Source: CAWAYR01 sp050250875 (GTDB lineage: Bacteria; Acidobacteriota; Vicinamibacteria; Vicinamibacterales; UBA2999). From it: a DNA stretch of 64,000 nt. How positions within the stretch are numbered: position 1 is the stretch's first letter; every line of letters starts with the position of its first letter. The stretch is from assembly GCA_050250875.1 (NCBI GenBank), contig JBFWNV010000003.1, positions 186,001-250,000 on the forward strand, given 5' to 3'. The notes under the pieces are model-generated. The model searched no databases and was not told the origin of the DNA. It worked only from the letters and a program-made list of their open reading frames with translations. The translations under genes were made by a program, and so were the position numbers. Shown in pieces: positions 24,453 through 34,493 of this stretch.

Positions 24453-25567
24453 TGCGGGTCGCCCTGGTCCACGACTGGCTCACCGGCATGCGCGGCGGCG
24501 AGAAGGCCCTCGAGCAGATCGCGGCGCTCTTTCCCGGCGCCGACCTGTTCACGCTGGTCCACGTGCCCGGCAGCGTCTCACCGGCGATCGAGGCGCATCC
24601 GATCCACACGGCGTTCATCCAGCGGCTGCCGTTCGTCGCCCGGGCCTATCGCCATTACCTGCCGCTCTTCCCGGCGGCCATCGAACGGCTCGACCTGTCG
24701 GGCTTCGACCTGGTGGTCAGCTGCAGTCACTGCGTAGCCAAATCGGTGATCGTGCCGCCCGGTAGCCGCCACCTCTGCTATTGCCTGACCCCCATGCGTT
24801 ACGCCTGGGATCAGTTCGACGCCTATTTCGGCCCGGAGCGGGTCGGGGCCGTGGCCAGCGCCGTCATGAAACCGGTCATGGCCCGCCTGGCCCGCTGGGA
24901 CCGCGAGACCGCCCACCGCCCTAACCGCTATCTCGCTATTTCTCAATATGTTGCGCGGAGAATCGGGCTGTACTATAATCGCCAGTCGGCGATCGTCTAT
25001 CCGCCGGTCGATACCGAGGCGTTCACGCCCGGCGGCCCCGGAGAGCGCGGCGCCTTCCTGATCGTGTCGGCCTTGGTGCCCTACAAACGCCTGGACGTGG
25101 CCATCGCGGCCGCCCGTGCCGCCCATCTGCCGCTGGACATCATCGGCGAGGGTCCGGAGCGCAGCCATCTCGAGTCGCTGGCCGCCGGCGCGCCGGGCGT
25201 GCGCCTGCTCGGGCGGCTCGACGACGCCGCGGTGCTGGCCCACTACCGGACCGCGACCGCGGTCCTGCTCCCCGGAGAGGAAGACTTCGGGCTGGTGCCG
25301 GTCGAAGCCCAGGCGTGCGGCCGCCCGGTGGTGGCGCTGGGCCGCGGCGGCGCGACCGAAACCGTGATCGACGGCGAGACCGGGCTGCTCGTCGCCGACG
25401 ACAGCGTCGCTGCCTGGACCGCGGCGCTCGGCGAGGCGGCGGCGCGGCCGTGGTCCGCCGCCCGCATCCGCGCCAACGCCGAGCGCTTCGGCGCGGCACG
25501 CTTCCGGACCGAATTCCAGGCCGCCGTCGACGAGGTGCTGGCCGCGCCGGCCGAGTCGCGATGGTAA
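24452..25567 (+). CDS. Glycosyltransferase family 4 (WbaZ-like)
   Basis: 371 residues starting 'MRVALVHDWLTGMRGGEKALEQIAALFPGADLFTL', a signature of the WbaZ/GumH-like group, with 'HLCYCLTPMRYAWDQ' in the acceptor half. The donor domain has 'VSALVPYKRLDVAIAAAR' and 'LLPGEEDFGLVPVEAQACGRPVV'. It overlaps both neighbours (TGATG before, seven bases after), so translation along the operon is tightly coupled. The local sequence around 24940-24970 is less GC-rich than the rest. It probably adds a hexose such as mannose; this is an inference. Confidence 0.9.
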   Translation: MRVALVHDWLTGMRGGEKALEQIAALFPGADLFTLVHVPGSVSPAIEAHPIHTAFIQRLPFVARAYRHYLPLFPAAIERLDLSGFDLVVSCSHCVAKSVIVPPGSRHLCYCLTPMRYAWDQFDAYFGPERVGAVASAVMKPVMARLARWDRETAHRPNRYLAISQYVARRIGLYYNRQSAIVYPPVDTEAFTPGGPGERGAFLIVSALVPYKRLDVAIAAARAAHLPLDIIGEGPERSHLESLAAGAPGVRLLGRLDDAAVLAHYRTATAVLLPGEEDFGLVPVEAQACGRPVVALGRGGATETVIDGETGLLVADDSVAAWTAALGEAAARPWSAARIRANAERFGAARFRTEFQAAVDEVLAAPAESRW

Positions 25568-27003
25568 GACGCTTCAACCGGCTGCTCGTCGCCCTGCACG
25601 TGCTCACCGACGCCTCGATCGGCGTGGTCGCGTTCCTGCTCGCCTACCTGGTCCGCTTCGAGCTCGGCGTCTTCGACGTCACCAAGGGCCAGCCGCCGTT
25701 CGCGCAGTACGTCAACGTCCTGCCCTTCATCGCCGTGATCGTCCCGCTCGGCTTCCACCTGCAGGGCCTCTACCGCCTGCGCCGCGGCCGGTCGCGCATC
25801 GACGTCTTCTTCAACGTCCTGGTCGGCAGCATCTTCGCCGTGGTGATCGGCGTGGTCGGCACGCTGTATTTCCAGGCCTACTACGTCCCCGACGAGCTGA
25901 AGAGCCGCGGCACCTACGAGGTGTCGCAGCTGGTCTGGGGCATCTTCCTGGTCTGCACGATCGTCCTCGGCTACCTGGCCCGCAAGGTGGTGCGCGAGAT
26001 CCTCGAGCGGCGGTGGATCTCGGGCCTCGGACTGCGCCGGGTGCTGATTGCCGGGGCCGGCGATCTCGGCCGGATGATCGCCGACCGCATGTTCGAGCAC
26101 CGCGAGCTCGGCTACCAGGTGGTCGGCTTCGTCGACGACCGCGCCGGCGGCGATCACCTCGGCTACCGCGGCCTGCCGCTGCTCGGCACGCTGGCCGAGG
26201 CGCCGGAGATCGCCGTCCGCGAACAGATCGATCACCTCTACGTCGCCCTGCCGATGGAAGAGCACGTCAAGATGCTCGACCTGGTCGAAGGCGCCAGCCG
26301 CGAGTGCGTCGACGTCAAGGTGGTGCCCGACCTGCTGCAGTTCATCGCCCTGCGCGCCCGCCTCGAGGACCTCGACGGCATCCCGGTCATCAACGTCAAC
26401 GACGTGCCGCTGCAGGGCGTCAACGCCTTCGTCAAGCGCGCCCTCGACATCGCGATTTCGATCGTCGCGCTGGCGCTGATGGCGATTCCCGGCCTGCTCA
26501 TCGCCTGGCTGATCAAGCGCAGTTCGCCGGGACCGGTGTTCTACCAGCAGACCCGGATGGGGCTCGACGGCCGCGCCTTCTCGGTCTACAAGTTCCGCAC
26601 CATGCCGCTCGACGCCGAGGACGACACCGGGCCGGTGTGGGCCAACGACGACGACCCGCGCGCCACCCGGGTCGGGCGCTGGCTGCGCCGCTTCGATCTC
26701 GACGAAACGCCGCAGTTCGTCAACGTCCTCAAGGGCGAGATGTCGATTGTCGGCCCGCGGCCCGAGCGGCCCTACTTCGTCGAGCAGTTCAAGCACCGCA
26801 TCCCACAGTACATGCTGCGCCACAAGGTGAAGGCCGGCATCACCGGCTGGGCGCAGGTCAACGGCTGGCGCGGCAACACCTCGCTCGAAAAGCGGATCGA
26901 GTACGACCTGTATTACATCGAGAACTGGTCGGTGTCCCTCGACCTGAAGATCATCTGGCTCACCGTCGTGCGCGGCCTGTTCTCCCACCGCCCCGCCTAC
27001 TGA
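25561..27003 (+). CDS. Undecaprenyl-phosphate sugar phosphotransferase (WcaJ/EpsE-type)
   Basis: 480 residues. Four N-terminal membrane helices (about 7-30, 48-65, 83-103 and 116-137) precede a Rossmann-like CoA-binding-type domain ('VLIAGAGDLGRMIADRM'), a fifth helix at about 295-315, and the C-terminal bacterial sugar transferase domain with 'RALDIAISIVALAL', 'SPGPVFYQQTRMGLDGRAFSVYKFRTM', 'DETPQFVNVLKGEMSIVGPRPERP' and 'RHKVKAGITGWAQVNGWRG'. It places the first sugar-1-phosphate on undecaprenyl phosphate at the inner membrane and so initiates the repeat unit. The donor is probably UDP-glucose or UDP-galactose. It overlaps the preceding gene by seven bases. Confidence 0.95.
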   Translation: MVRRFNRLLVALHVLTDASIGVVAFLLAYLVRFELGVFDVTKGQPPFAQYVNVLPFIAVIVPLGFHLQGLYRLRRGRSRIDVFFNVLVGSIFAVVIGVVGTLYFQAYYVPDELKSRGTYEVSQLVWGIFLVCTIVLGYLARKVVREILERRWISGLGLRRVLIAGAGDLGRMIADRMFEHRELGYQVVGFVDDRAGGDHLGYRGLPLLGTLAEAPEIAVREQIDHLYVALPMEEHVKMLDLVEGASRECVDVKVVPDLLQFIALRARLEDLDGIPVINVNDVPLQGVNAFVKRALDIAISIVALALMAIPGLLIAWLIKRSSPGPVFYQQTRMGLDGRAFSVYKFRTMPLDAEDDTGPVWANDDDPRATRVGRWLRRFDLDETPQFVNVLKGEMSIVGPRPERPYFVEQFKHRIPQYMLRHKVKAGITGWAQVNGWRGNTSLEKRIEYDLYYIENWSVSLDLKIIWLTVVRGLFSHRPAY

Positions 27004-27028
27004 CCGCTTCGCTCCATTCCCGCATCCA

Positions 27029-27964
<936 letters not shown>

Positions 27965-28039
27965 GCGGCGTCGGCCGAATCGTCCAGCGCCGGGTGGGCA
28001 CGGCAGCCGCACCCGCCCGCCGCACCGATGCAGCCGCGG

Positions 28040-28426
28040 TCAGACGACCGTGGCACCTCGCGCCGCCAGCAGTGCGCGCAGCACCGAACGGTGGCAGTGC
28101 GCCTCGTCTTCACAGTAGCAGCCGACCGAGAAGTCGCTGGTCCTCGACAGCGCCGCCAGCACGTCGAGCGTCTGGCTCGCGGCCGGCTCGGCCATCTCGG
28201 CGCGATACTTCCGCGTGAACACCGCCCACTGCGCCGGCGTCTCGGCCGCCTGTCCGAGCTTCATCGTCTCGACGCTGGGCGCCAGCACCGGATACCAGAC
28301 GTCGTACCAGTTGCCGGACGAAAACTGCGTCTTCGGCACGCCGCGCGGCGGCCGCCGCACGGTGCCGATGCGCGGCCCCTCCTTCGGGTGACGCGGACCA
28401 CCAAGACGAACGATTCGGACAGCCAT
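28040..28426 (-). CDS. DUF488 family protein
   Basis: 128 residues from ATG 28426, preceded by a GGGGGG ribosome-binding stretch. The 'RIVRLGGPRHPKEGPRIGTVRRPPRG' N-terminus and the C-terminal 'VGCYCEDEAHCHRSVLRALL' (clustered Cys and His) match the DUF488 family. Its biochemical role is unknown to me; the cysteines could bind metal. It lies on the opposite strand to the glycan operon, converging 75 bases beyond its stop, so it is probably unrelated to that operon. Confidence 0.85.
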   Translation of the reverse strand: MAVRIVRLGGPRHPKEGPRIGTVRRPPRGVPKTQFSSGNWYDVWYPVLAPSVETMKLGQAAETPAQWAVFTRKYRAEMAEPAASQTLDVLAALSRTSDFSVGCYCEDEAHCHRSVLRALLAARGATVV

Positions 28427-28610
28427 CGACCCCCCTGACACTCGGCCTCGCGGAACCGCGTCGAGGGTGGAACGGGCACCCGGCGGGTCCTGTCACGGGG
28501 CAGCCCAGTCGCTCAAGCTCGGCAAGCCGTCCGCCCGGTACCCTCGCCTTCGCGACCGGGCGCCCGCCCCGTGCCACCCGCCAGCCCGCTCGACCCTCGA
28601 CGCCAGCAAC

Positions 28611-29255
28611 CTACGCCGCCGGGTGCGCCCTGAGCCAGGCGATCACGTCCTCCGCATGGCGGTCCGGCGGGAACACCGGGTAGAAGACGTGGGTGATGCG
28701 GCCGGCCTCGGCGACGATCGTCAGCCGCTTGATGAGGCGCATGCCTTCGACCGTGAACGTCGGCAGCCGCAGCGCGTCCACCAGTGCGAACCTGGCGTCG
28801 CTCAACACCTCGAACGGCACCTTCAGCCGCTCGACCATCTCCTGCTGGTACTCGGTGGTCTGCGTGCTGACGCCGAGCACCTCGGTCTGGAGCGTTGCCA
28901 GATCGGCGTGGTGATCGCGGAAGCCGCAGGTCTCCAGCGTGCAGCCGCGCGCGCCGGGGATCTGGTCCCAGCCAGCGGGGAGCGTCACGCCGGGCCGTCC
29001 GGTCATCGGGTAGGCGTAGACGACGAGCCGTCGGGCCGTGACGGTCGAGAGATTCACGGGCCGGTGGCGCGTCGATGGCAGCGCCAGGTCCGGCAGCCGC
29101 ATGCCGACCAGATGGCGGCAGCCGCCGTCGTCCTGCGGCACCGGCAGGTTCGGCGGCAGCTGGTCGAGCGGGGCCTGGTGGGCGCCGGCGCGGCCGCCGG
29201 TCACTGCCGCCGCGGCCGACCAGGCCAGCAGCTCCCGCCGCGTCCAGGCCGCCAT
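28611..29255 (-). CDS. Peroxiredoxin-like protein with Tat-type signal
   Basis: 214 residues. The N-terminus (MAAWTRRELLAWSAAAAVTGG) has a twin arginine followed by a hydrophobic run, suggesting Tat export. The thioredoxin-fold part has 'YAYPMTGRPG' and 'GARGCTLETCGFRDHHADL', which resembles the PrxQ/BCP arrangement of a peroxidatic Cys with a second Cys five residues later. 'VLSDARFALVDALRLPTF' fits the AhpC/TSA domain. It probably reduces peroxides in the periplasm. It begins four bases after the stop of the PQQ dehydrogenase on the same strand, suggesting cotranscription. Substrate and electron donor are not evident. Confidence 0.82.
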   Translation of the reverse strand: MAAWTRRELLAWSAAAAVTGGRAGAHQAPLDQLPPNLPVPQDDGGCRHLVGMRLPDLALPSTRHRPVNLSTVTARRLVVYAYPMTGRPGVTLPAGWDQIPGARGCTLETCGFRDHHADLATLQTEVLGVSTQTTEYQQEMVERLKVPFEVLSDARFALVDALRLPTFTVEGMRLIKRLTIVAEAGRITHVFYPVFPPDRHAEDVIAWLRAHPAA

Positions 29256-29259
29256 GACG

Positions 29260-31236
29260 CTACTGCGCGCGCGGCGGCAGGGCCAGCGCGACGAGTTCCG
29301 CCGCCGAGCCCTGCCCCGACACGGCGACGACGATGTACTGCCGGCCCTCGTGCAGGTAGGTCATCGGCGAGCCGGTCTGCGGCCCGGGAATCGGCACCGC
29401 GCCCAGCTCCTTGCCGGTCTGCTTGTCGTAGGCGCGGAACATGCCGCTGCGCTGGCCGTTCGGGTGCGTGGCCATGCCGCCGTCGCCGGCCATCACCAGC
29501 GTCCTGGTGGTCAGCACGCCGACGCGGCCGGTGCGGCCGGTGCGCGGGATGGTCACGCCCTTCAGCGCCGGGTGGTTCTTCACCGCGTCGTCGGTCTCGC
29601 CGTGCACGGTCTGCCACAGGATCTCGCCCTTGTTGAGGTCGATGGCCGAGATCCGGCCCCACGGCGGTCGGATGATCGGCAGGTTGTCGATCGCCAGCCG
29701 CTGCCCGCCTTCGCTGCCGCCGCCGTTGATGTAGTCCATGTTGGAGCGCTTCGGGTCCTTCACCATCGACACCAGCGCCGGTTCGTCCTTCGAGTAGATG
29801 TAGACGACCTTGGTCTCCGGGTCGAACGAGCCGCCCTGCCAGTTCGGACCGCCCGTCGAGCCCGGGAGCTGCAAGGTCCCCTGCGTGCCGCCCGGGATCC
29901 GCGCCGACGGCGGCTCCCAGATCGAGCCGATGCGGTAGTTCTTCACGAACTCCCGGGCCTTGGCGTTGAGCTCGGGCGTGAAGTCGAGCAGATCCTCGAT
30001 CGTGATGCCCTGGCGGCCGAACGCCGGCGGCTTGCTCGGAATCGGCTGGGTCGGGGCGTACCATTCGCCCGGCAGATCGCCCTTCGGCACCGGCGTCTCG
30101 ACGATGGGCCAGACCGGCGTGCCGTTGGTGCGGTCGAAGACGTAGAGCCAGTTCTGCTTGGTCGGTACCGCCACGGCCTTGATCGCCTTGCCGTCGACGG
30201 TGATGTCGGCGAGGATCGGCGCGCTCGGCATGTCCCAGTCCCAGATGTCGTGATGGGTGGTCTGGAAATGCCAGCGCATGCGGCCGGTCCTGATGTCGAG
30301 GGCGACCAGCGAGCTCGAGAAGAGGTTGTCGCCGTGGCGGTGGCCGCCGTACCAGTCGCCGGTCGGGGCCTCGACCGGCACGTACACGAGGCCGAGCTGC
30401 TCGTCGGCCGACATCTGTGCCCACGAACCGGTGTTGCCGGTGTAGGTCCACGACTCGTTGAGCCACGTCTCGTTGCCGGGCTGGCCGTGGCCGGGGATCG
30501 GCGTGAAGCCCCACAGCTTCTTCCCGGTGCGGGCGTCGATGCCCATGATGACGCCTTTGATGTGTTCCTTGGTCGGCGGCGCGCCGCCGGGCAGGTGCGC
30601 CGAGCCGACGATGACCACGCCGCTCGCGACGATCGGCGCCGAGTGCAGGCCGATCTCGGCCTTGTCGAGATCGGGAACGTCGTAGCCGAGGTGCTTGCGC
30701 ATGTCGAGCACGCCCTTGACGCCGAACGCCGGGTCGAGCTCGCCGGTGACGGCGTCGATCGACAGCAGCTGGTAGCCGGGCGAGACCATGAACACGCGTT
30801 TGGTGGCGCCGCTCTCCCAGTAGGCGACGCCGCGGCCGGACAGACCGCGCGGATAGGTGCGCGGCCGCTCGTCGAAGCGCTTCGCCCACAGCAGCTCGCC
30901 GGTGGCTGGATCGATGCTGACCGGCGTGCGCCGGTTGCCCACGGCGGCGTAGAGCCGGCCATCGGCATAGAGCGGCGTGTTCTGCAGCTGGATCTCCGGC
31001 CGCGGCCCGAAGTTGTCGGTGCGGAACCGCCAGGCGATGCGGAGGGTGGCGAAGTTGTCGGCGGTAATCTGGTCGAGCGCCGAGTAGCGCGTGCTGGCGA
31101 GGTCGCCGCCGTAGGTGCGCCACTGACCCGCCGCCGGCGCGCCCGACGGGGCCTGCCGGGCCGTGACCACGGCGAGCGAACCCATGAGCAGGGCCAGGGC
31201 CATCCCATTCCGAACGCTCATCAGTCTGCGTGCCAT
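29260..31236 (-). CDS. PQQ-dependent dehydrogenase (soluble/periplasmic quinoprotein)
   Basis: 658 residues with a signal peptide (residues 1-26). Multiple eight-blade quinoprotein repeat motifs of the PQQ-dehydrogenase type are seen ('TYGGDLASTRYSALDQI', 'LVALDIRTGRMRWHFQTTHHDIWDWDMPSAP', 'AIDLNKGEILWQTVHGE'), giving a single beta-propeller. The overall pattern is that of membrane glucose dehydrogenase or related quinoprotein domains without the N-terminal membrane helices. It oxidises a sugar or alcohol outside the inner membrane. ATG 31236 has a GGAGG ribosome-binding site nine bases upstream. The peroxiredoxin gene follows after four bases. No PQQ synthesis genes are in the window. Confidence 0.92.
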   Translation of the reverse strand: MARRLMSVRNGMALALLMGSLAVVTARQAPSGAPAAGQWRTYGGDLASTRYSALDQITADNFATLRIAWRFRTDNFGPRPEIQLQNTPLYADGRLYAAVGNRRTPVSIDPATGELLWAKRFDERPRTYPRGLSGRGVAYWESGATKRVFMVSPGYQLLSIDAVTGELDPAFGVKGVLDMRKHLGYDVPDLDKAEIGLHSAPIVASGVVIVGSAHLPGGAPPTKEHIKGVIMGIDARTGKKLWGFTPIPGHGQPGNETWLNESWTYTGNTGSWAQMSADEQLGLVYVPVEAPTGDWYGGHRHGDNLFSSSLVALDIRTGRMRWHFQTTHHDIWDWDMPSAPILADITVDGKAIKAVAVPTKQNWLYVFDRTNGTPVWPIVETPVPKGDLPGEWYAPTQPIPSKPPAFGRQGITIEDLLDFTPELNAKAREFVKNYRIGSIWEPPSARIPGGTQGTLQLPGSTGGPNWQGGSFDPETKVVYIYSKDEPALVSMVKDPKRSNMDYINGGGSEGGQRLAIDNLPIIRPPWGRISAIDLNKGEILWQTVHGETDDAVKNHPALKGVTIPRTGRTGRVGVLTTRTLVMAGDGGMATHPNGQRSGMFRAYDKQTGKELGAVPIPGPQTGSPMTYLHEGRQYIVVAVSGQGSAAELVALALPPRAQ

Positions 31237-31260
31237 CCTCGGGCCTCCGATGCGCCGCCG

Positions 31261-31266
31261 ATTGTA
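31261..31266 (-). promoter_or_regulatory. -10 element of the PQQ dehydrogenase gene
   Basis: Minus-strand TACAAT about 25 bases before the ATG, followed by the GGAGG ribosome-binding site. A -35 hexamer is not clear. Confidence 0.4.
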
Positions 31267-31322
31267 GTGGCCCAAAGCGCGATTCGCGACAGTAATCGCG
31301 GCCGGCGCCGGGGACCCGCCGG

Positions 31323-31877
31323 TCACGTCCCGGGTCGCGTCATGCGCCGCACGTAGTCGAGCGACGACACCAGCGTGATGGCCAGCGACGCCCACACGAA
31401 CCAGTCGACGACGGCCGACGTGCGGCCCAGGTAATTGAAGAACAGCACCACCACGCAGGTCAGGATGAACAGCGCCGTCGCCGCCTTGCCGAGCGGCGAC
31501 GGACGAAACGTCCGCGGCCCGGTGGCGAGGTTGACGATCGCCACGGTGAGGACGATGGCGACGTCGCGGCTGATCACGAGGATCGTGAGCCACAGCGGCA
31601 GCCGGTTGGGCAGCCCGAGGTTGGGCAGCGTGAGCACGACGAAGGTCGTCACCAGCAGCAGCTTGTCGGCGGCCGGATCGAGCCACGCCCCGAGCGAGGT
31701 CCGCTGGTTGGCGCGCCGGGCGATCAGCCCGTCGAGGGCGTCGGTGAGCCCGGCCACGGCGAACAGGGTGAGCGCCCAGCCGAACGCGCCGTAGACCACG
31801 CAGAGGACGAACGCGGGAATGAGCAGCAGCCGGAGCAGCGTGAGCTGGTTGGCGAGGGTCAGGACCGGCTCGGTCAC
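31323..31877 (-). CDS. CDP-alcohol phosphatidyltransferase family protein (PgsA-like)
   Basis: 184 residues with several membrane segments. The CDP-alcohol phosphotransferase motif DG-x2-AR-x8-G-x3-D-x3-D is present as 'DALDGLIARRANQRTSLGAWLDPAADK' when read across the motif (about 44-70). Length and 'LTLANQLTLLRLLLIPAFVLCV' at the N-terminus fit phosphatidylglycerophosphate synthase or cardiolipin-type enzymes. It works in the inner membrane on phospholipid head groups. The GTG start overlaps the stop of the upstream TPR gene (GTGA). The exact product, phosphatidylglycerol phosphate or cardiolipin, is not decided by sequence. Confidence 0.9.
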   Translation of the reverse strand: MTEPVLTLANQLTLLRLLLIPAFVLCVVYGAFGWALTLFAVAGLTDALDGLIARRANQRTSLGAWLDPAADKLLLVTTFVVLTLPNLGLPNRLPLWLTILVISRDVAIVLTVAIVNLATGPRTFRPSPLGKAATALFILTCVVVLFFNYLGRTSAVVDWFVWASLAITLVSSLDYVRRMTRPGT

Positions 31878-33214
31878 GGTCCGATCCCCAGGGCTTCGAG
31901 ACGCGAGACGATCGCGGTCAGCTCTTCGCCGGTGACCGGCTGCAGGAGCCGGAACGCCCCGCCGTCGAGGCGCATCACGCCCGACGCCACCGCCCGCCGC
32001 ACCGCGGGATAGGCCAGATGCGCCGCCGGCACGTCGGTGATCTCGACCGGCGACAGATCCCACCGGGCCGTCGCCGCGCCGCCGCCCGGGCCGAGCGCGA
32101 GCACCCGGCTCACCACCTCGGCGACGTCGGCGCGCCGCAGCTGCGTCGCCGGCTGGAAGGTGTAGTTGGAGAACACCTCCATGGCGCCGGCCCGCGCCGT
32201 CGCCTCGATCCACGGCTGCGCCCAGTGGCCACGCACGTCGGTGACCACCAGCTGGCGCTGCGGGGCCGCCGCCAGCCGCGCGCCGAGCCGCACCGCCAGC
32301 AGCGCGGCCAGGTCGGCCCGCGTCGCCGCCGGCGCGGACGCGATGGCGTGATACTGCGCCGGCAGCGCCGCGATGCGGGCCCGCTCGCGCATCCGGGCGA
32401 TCGCCGCCGCGGTCGAGGGCGTCGGATCGAGCGCCGCCGCCCGCTCGTAGGCGGCGAGCGCGCCGACGTGATCGTCGCGGCCTTCGCGCACCTCGCCGAC
32501 GACGAGGTGCGCGCGGACGTCGTCGGCATCGAGCGCCAGCGCGCGCTCGGCCTCGGCGAGCGCGGCGTCGGGCCGGCCGGCCCGCAGCTCGGCGCGGGCG
32601 AGGTCGCGATAGAGGAACGCCGATTCGGGCGAGGCGGCGATGGCCGCGCGATACGCGGCGCGGGCGTCGTCCCACCGCCCGGCGGCAGCCGCCCGCTCGG
32701 CGCGGGCCACGCGGTCCTGCAGCTGCCGGACCCGCAGCGCTTCGATGCGCGGCGCCAGGTCGGCCAGCGACGGATCGGCGGCGAGCGCCGCCTCGAACCC
32801 GGCCAGCGCCTCGTCGTCCCGGCCGGCGGCGAGCAGCGCGAGGCCGCGGCCCACCAGCGCCGGCGCGTAGGCCGGCTGCGCCGCCACCGCCCGATCGAAC
32901 GCGCCGACCGCCTCGTCGGCGCGGCGTCGCGCCAGCTCGACGTAGCCTTGTCCGGCCAGCGCCGGCGCGAACGCCCGCCGGGTGCGCAGCACGGCGGCGA
33001 ACTCCCGCTCCGCGGCCGCGACGTCGTCGGACTGCAGCAGCCGCCAGCCGCGGTCGAGCAGCTGCAGCGTCGCCGGCGGCGTGTCGGGCGGCGCAGCTGG
33101 AAAGACGAAATCCGGATGCGCCGGCACGGCGGGCATCGGCACCACCGGCGGCGGCGGCGCACAGCCCGCGGCCAGGATCACGGCGAACGCGGCAATCGCC
33201 CTACGCACTCGCAC
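31874..33214 (-). CDS. Lipoprotein with TPR repeats and SLH-like C-terminus
   Basis: 446 residues. A lipobox is visible (AAG|C at residue 18) after a signal peptide, so it is membrane-anchored on the periplasmic side. From about 40 to 270 there are six or so TPR units ('GYVELARRRADEAVGAFDRAVAAQP', 'YRDLARAELRAGRPDAALAEAERAL'). The C-terminal 100 residues contain two SLH-like segments ('VTDVRGHWAQPWIEATARAGAMEVF' and 'ITDVPAAHLAYPAVRRAVASGVM'). Such proteins may link the outer layer to the envelope. It begins inside the end of hflX (overlap 14 bases) and its stop overlaps pgsA-like. Start codon is GTG 33214; the next GTG (33208) is also possible. Confidence 0.85.
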   Translation of the reverse strand: MRVRRAIAAFAVILAAGCAPPPPVVPMPAVPAHPDFVFPAAPPDTPPATLQLLDRGWRLLQSDDVAAAEREFAAVLRTRRAFAPALAGQGYVELARRRADEAVGAFDRAVAAQPAYAPALVGRGLALLAAGRDDEALAGFEAALAADPSLADLAPRIEALRVRQLQDRVARAERAAAAGRWDDARAAYRAAIAASPESAFLYRDLARAELRAGRPDAALAEAERALALDADDVRAHLVVGEVREGRDDHVGALAAYERAAALDPTPSTAAAIARMRERARIAALPAQYHAIASAPAATRADLAALLAVRLGARLAAAPQRQLVVTDVRGHWAQPWIEATARAGAMEVFSNYTFQPATQLRRADVAEVVSRVLALGPGGGAATARWDLSPVEITDVPAAHLAYPAVRRAVASGVMRLDGGAFRLLQPVTGEELTAIVSRLEALGIGP

Positions 33215-34493
33215 TGGCCTTGCCCGCGGGCGTCCGGAGGGCGGGCCCGACCAGCCGCCGCGGCAGGTCGACCTCGAGCCGCATCCGCGTCCCGGTGGAC
33301 ACCTGCGACACCACGCGCCCGTGCCGGAACAGATACCGCAGCCGCTCGGCGTCGCCGGGGTCGTCGGGATCGAGATCCACGGTGACGCGCTGCCGGTCGA
33401 GCGCCACCGCAGCCGCCACCGCCTCGAGCAGCGCGGCGACGCCAGCGCCGGTCCGCGCCGAGATGCACAGGCGCCCGGGCTGGGCCCGCTCCAGCGCCGC
33501 CCGCTCGTCGTCGGGCAGCAGGTCGATCTTGTTGTAGACCTCGAGCCGCGGCACCTCCAGCGCGCCGACGCTCTCCAGCACCCGCATCACCGCGGCGATC
33601 ATCCGCTCGCGCTCCGGGTGCGAGGCGTCGATGACGTGCAGCAGCAGATCGGCGTCGGCCGCCTCCTCGAGCGTGGCGCGGAAGGCGGCGACCAGCGCGT
33701 GCGGCAGGCGGTCGATGAAGCCGACGGTGTCGGAAATCAGCAGCTCGCGGGCGTCGGCGAGGCGGACGCGTCGCACCAGCGGATCGAGGGTGACGAAGAG
33801 CGCGTCCGAGGCCTGGGCCTCGGCGCGGGTCAGCCGGTTGAACAGCGTCGTCTTGCCGGCGTTGGTGTAGCCGACCAGCGCCACCGTCGGCACCCGGCTC
33901 TTGTCGCGGCGCTCGCGCAGCTGGCCGCGGCGCTGCCGCACCTGCTCGATCTCGTCCTTCAGCGCCTTGATGCGGGTGCGGATGCGCCGCCGGTCCATCT
34001 CCAGCTTGGTCTCACCGGGGCCGCGGGTGCCGATGCCGCCGCCGAGCCGCGACAGCGCCGTGCCGGCGCCGACCAGCCGCGGCAGCAGATACTGGAGCTG
34101 CGCCAGCTCCACCTGCAGCTTGCCCTCGCGCGTGCGGGCGCGGCGGGCGAAGATGTCGAGGATGAGCTGCGTGCGGTCGATCACCTTGCATGCCACCACC
34201 TCCTGCAGCTCGCGGAGCTGGGCCGGGGTCAGCTCGTTGTCGACGATGACGACGTCGACGCGCGCTTCGGCACACGCCAGGGCCAGCGCCTTGGCCTTGC
34301 CGCGGCCGATGAAGGTGGCGGCGTCGGGCGTCGGACGTTCCTGCAGCGCCCGCACCACCGTGGTGGCGCCGGCGGCGTCGGCCAGGCCGTCGAGTTCGTC
34401 GAGCGAGTGCTCGGCGTCGGCGCGGCGCATGCTGCCCGTCACCAGCCCGACGAGAGCCGCGCGCTCGAGCGCGGCGAGCCGTCGTTCGCGCAT
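33201..34493 (-). CDS. hflX: GTPase HflX
   Basis: 430 residues from ATG 34493. N-terminal nucleotide-binding domain with 'DAATFIGRGKAKALAL' and 'VIVDNELTPAQLRELQ', the glycine-rich linker 'GAGTALSRLGGGIGTRGPGETKLEMDRRRI', then a G domain with GYTNAGKTTLFNRLT, 'DTVGFIDRLPHALVAAF' and NKID. HflX binds ribosomes and rescues stalled or heat-damaged ones. ORF starts further upstream (34586) add basic sequence not found in the family. It is the first gene of a run with the TPR/SLH lipoprotein and the phosphatidyltransferase. Confidence 0.96.
   Translation of the reverse strand: MRERRLAALERAALVGLVTGSMRRADAEHSLDELDGLADAAGATTVVRALQERPTPDAATFIGRGKAKALALACAEARVDVVIVDNELTPAQLRELQEVVACKVIDRTQLILDIFARRARTREGKLQVELAQLQYLLPRLVGAGTALSRLGGGIGTRGPGETKLEMDRRRIRTRIKALKDEIEQVRQRRGQLRERRDKSRVPTVALVGYTNAGKTTLFNRLTRAEAQASDALFVTLDPLVRRVRLADARELLISDTVGFIDRLPHALVAAFRATLEEAADADLLLHVIDASHPERERMIAAVMRVLESVGALEVPRLEVYNKIDLLPDDERAALERAQPGRLCISARTGAGVAALLEAVAAAVALDRQRVTVDLDPDDPGDAERLRYLFRHGRVVSQVSTGTRMRLEVDLPRRLVGPALRTPAGKASASA

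Noticed and set aside
28427..28560. Cobalamin-riboswitch-like fragments upstream of DUF488 (GCTGCCCCG, CCGAG-TGTCAGG)
   Set aside because: The conserved GGGAA and GGTG elements and the box order of the B12 switch are missing, and the downstream gene is not a cobalamin gene.
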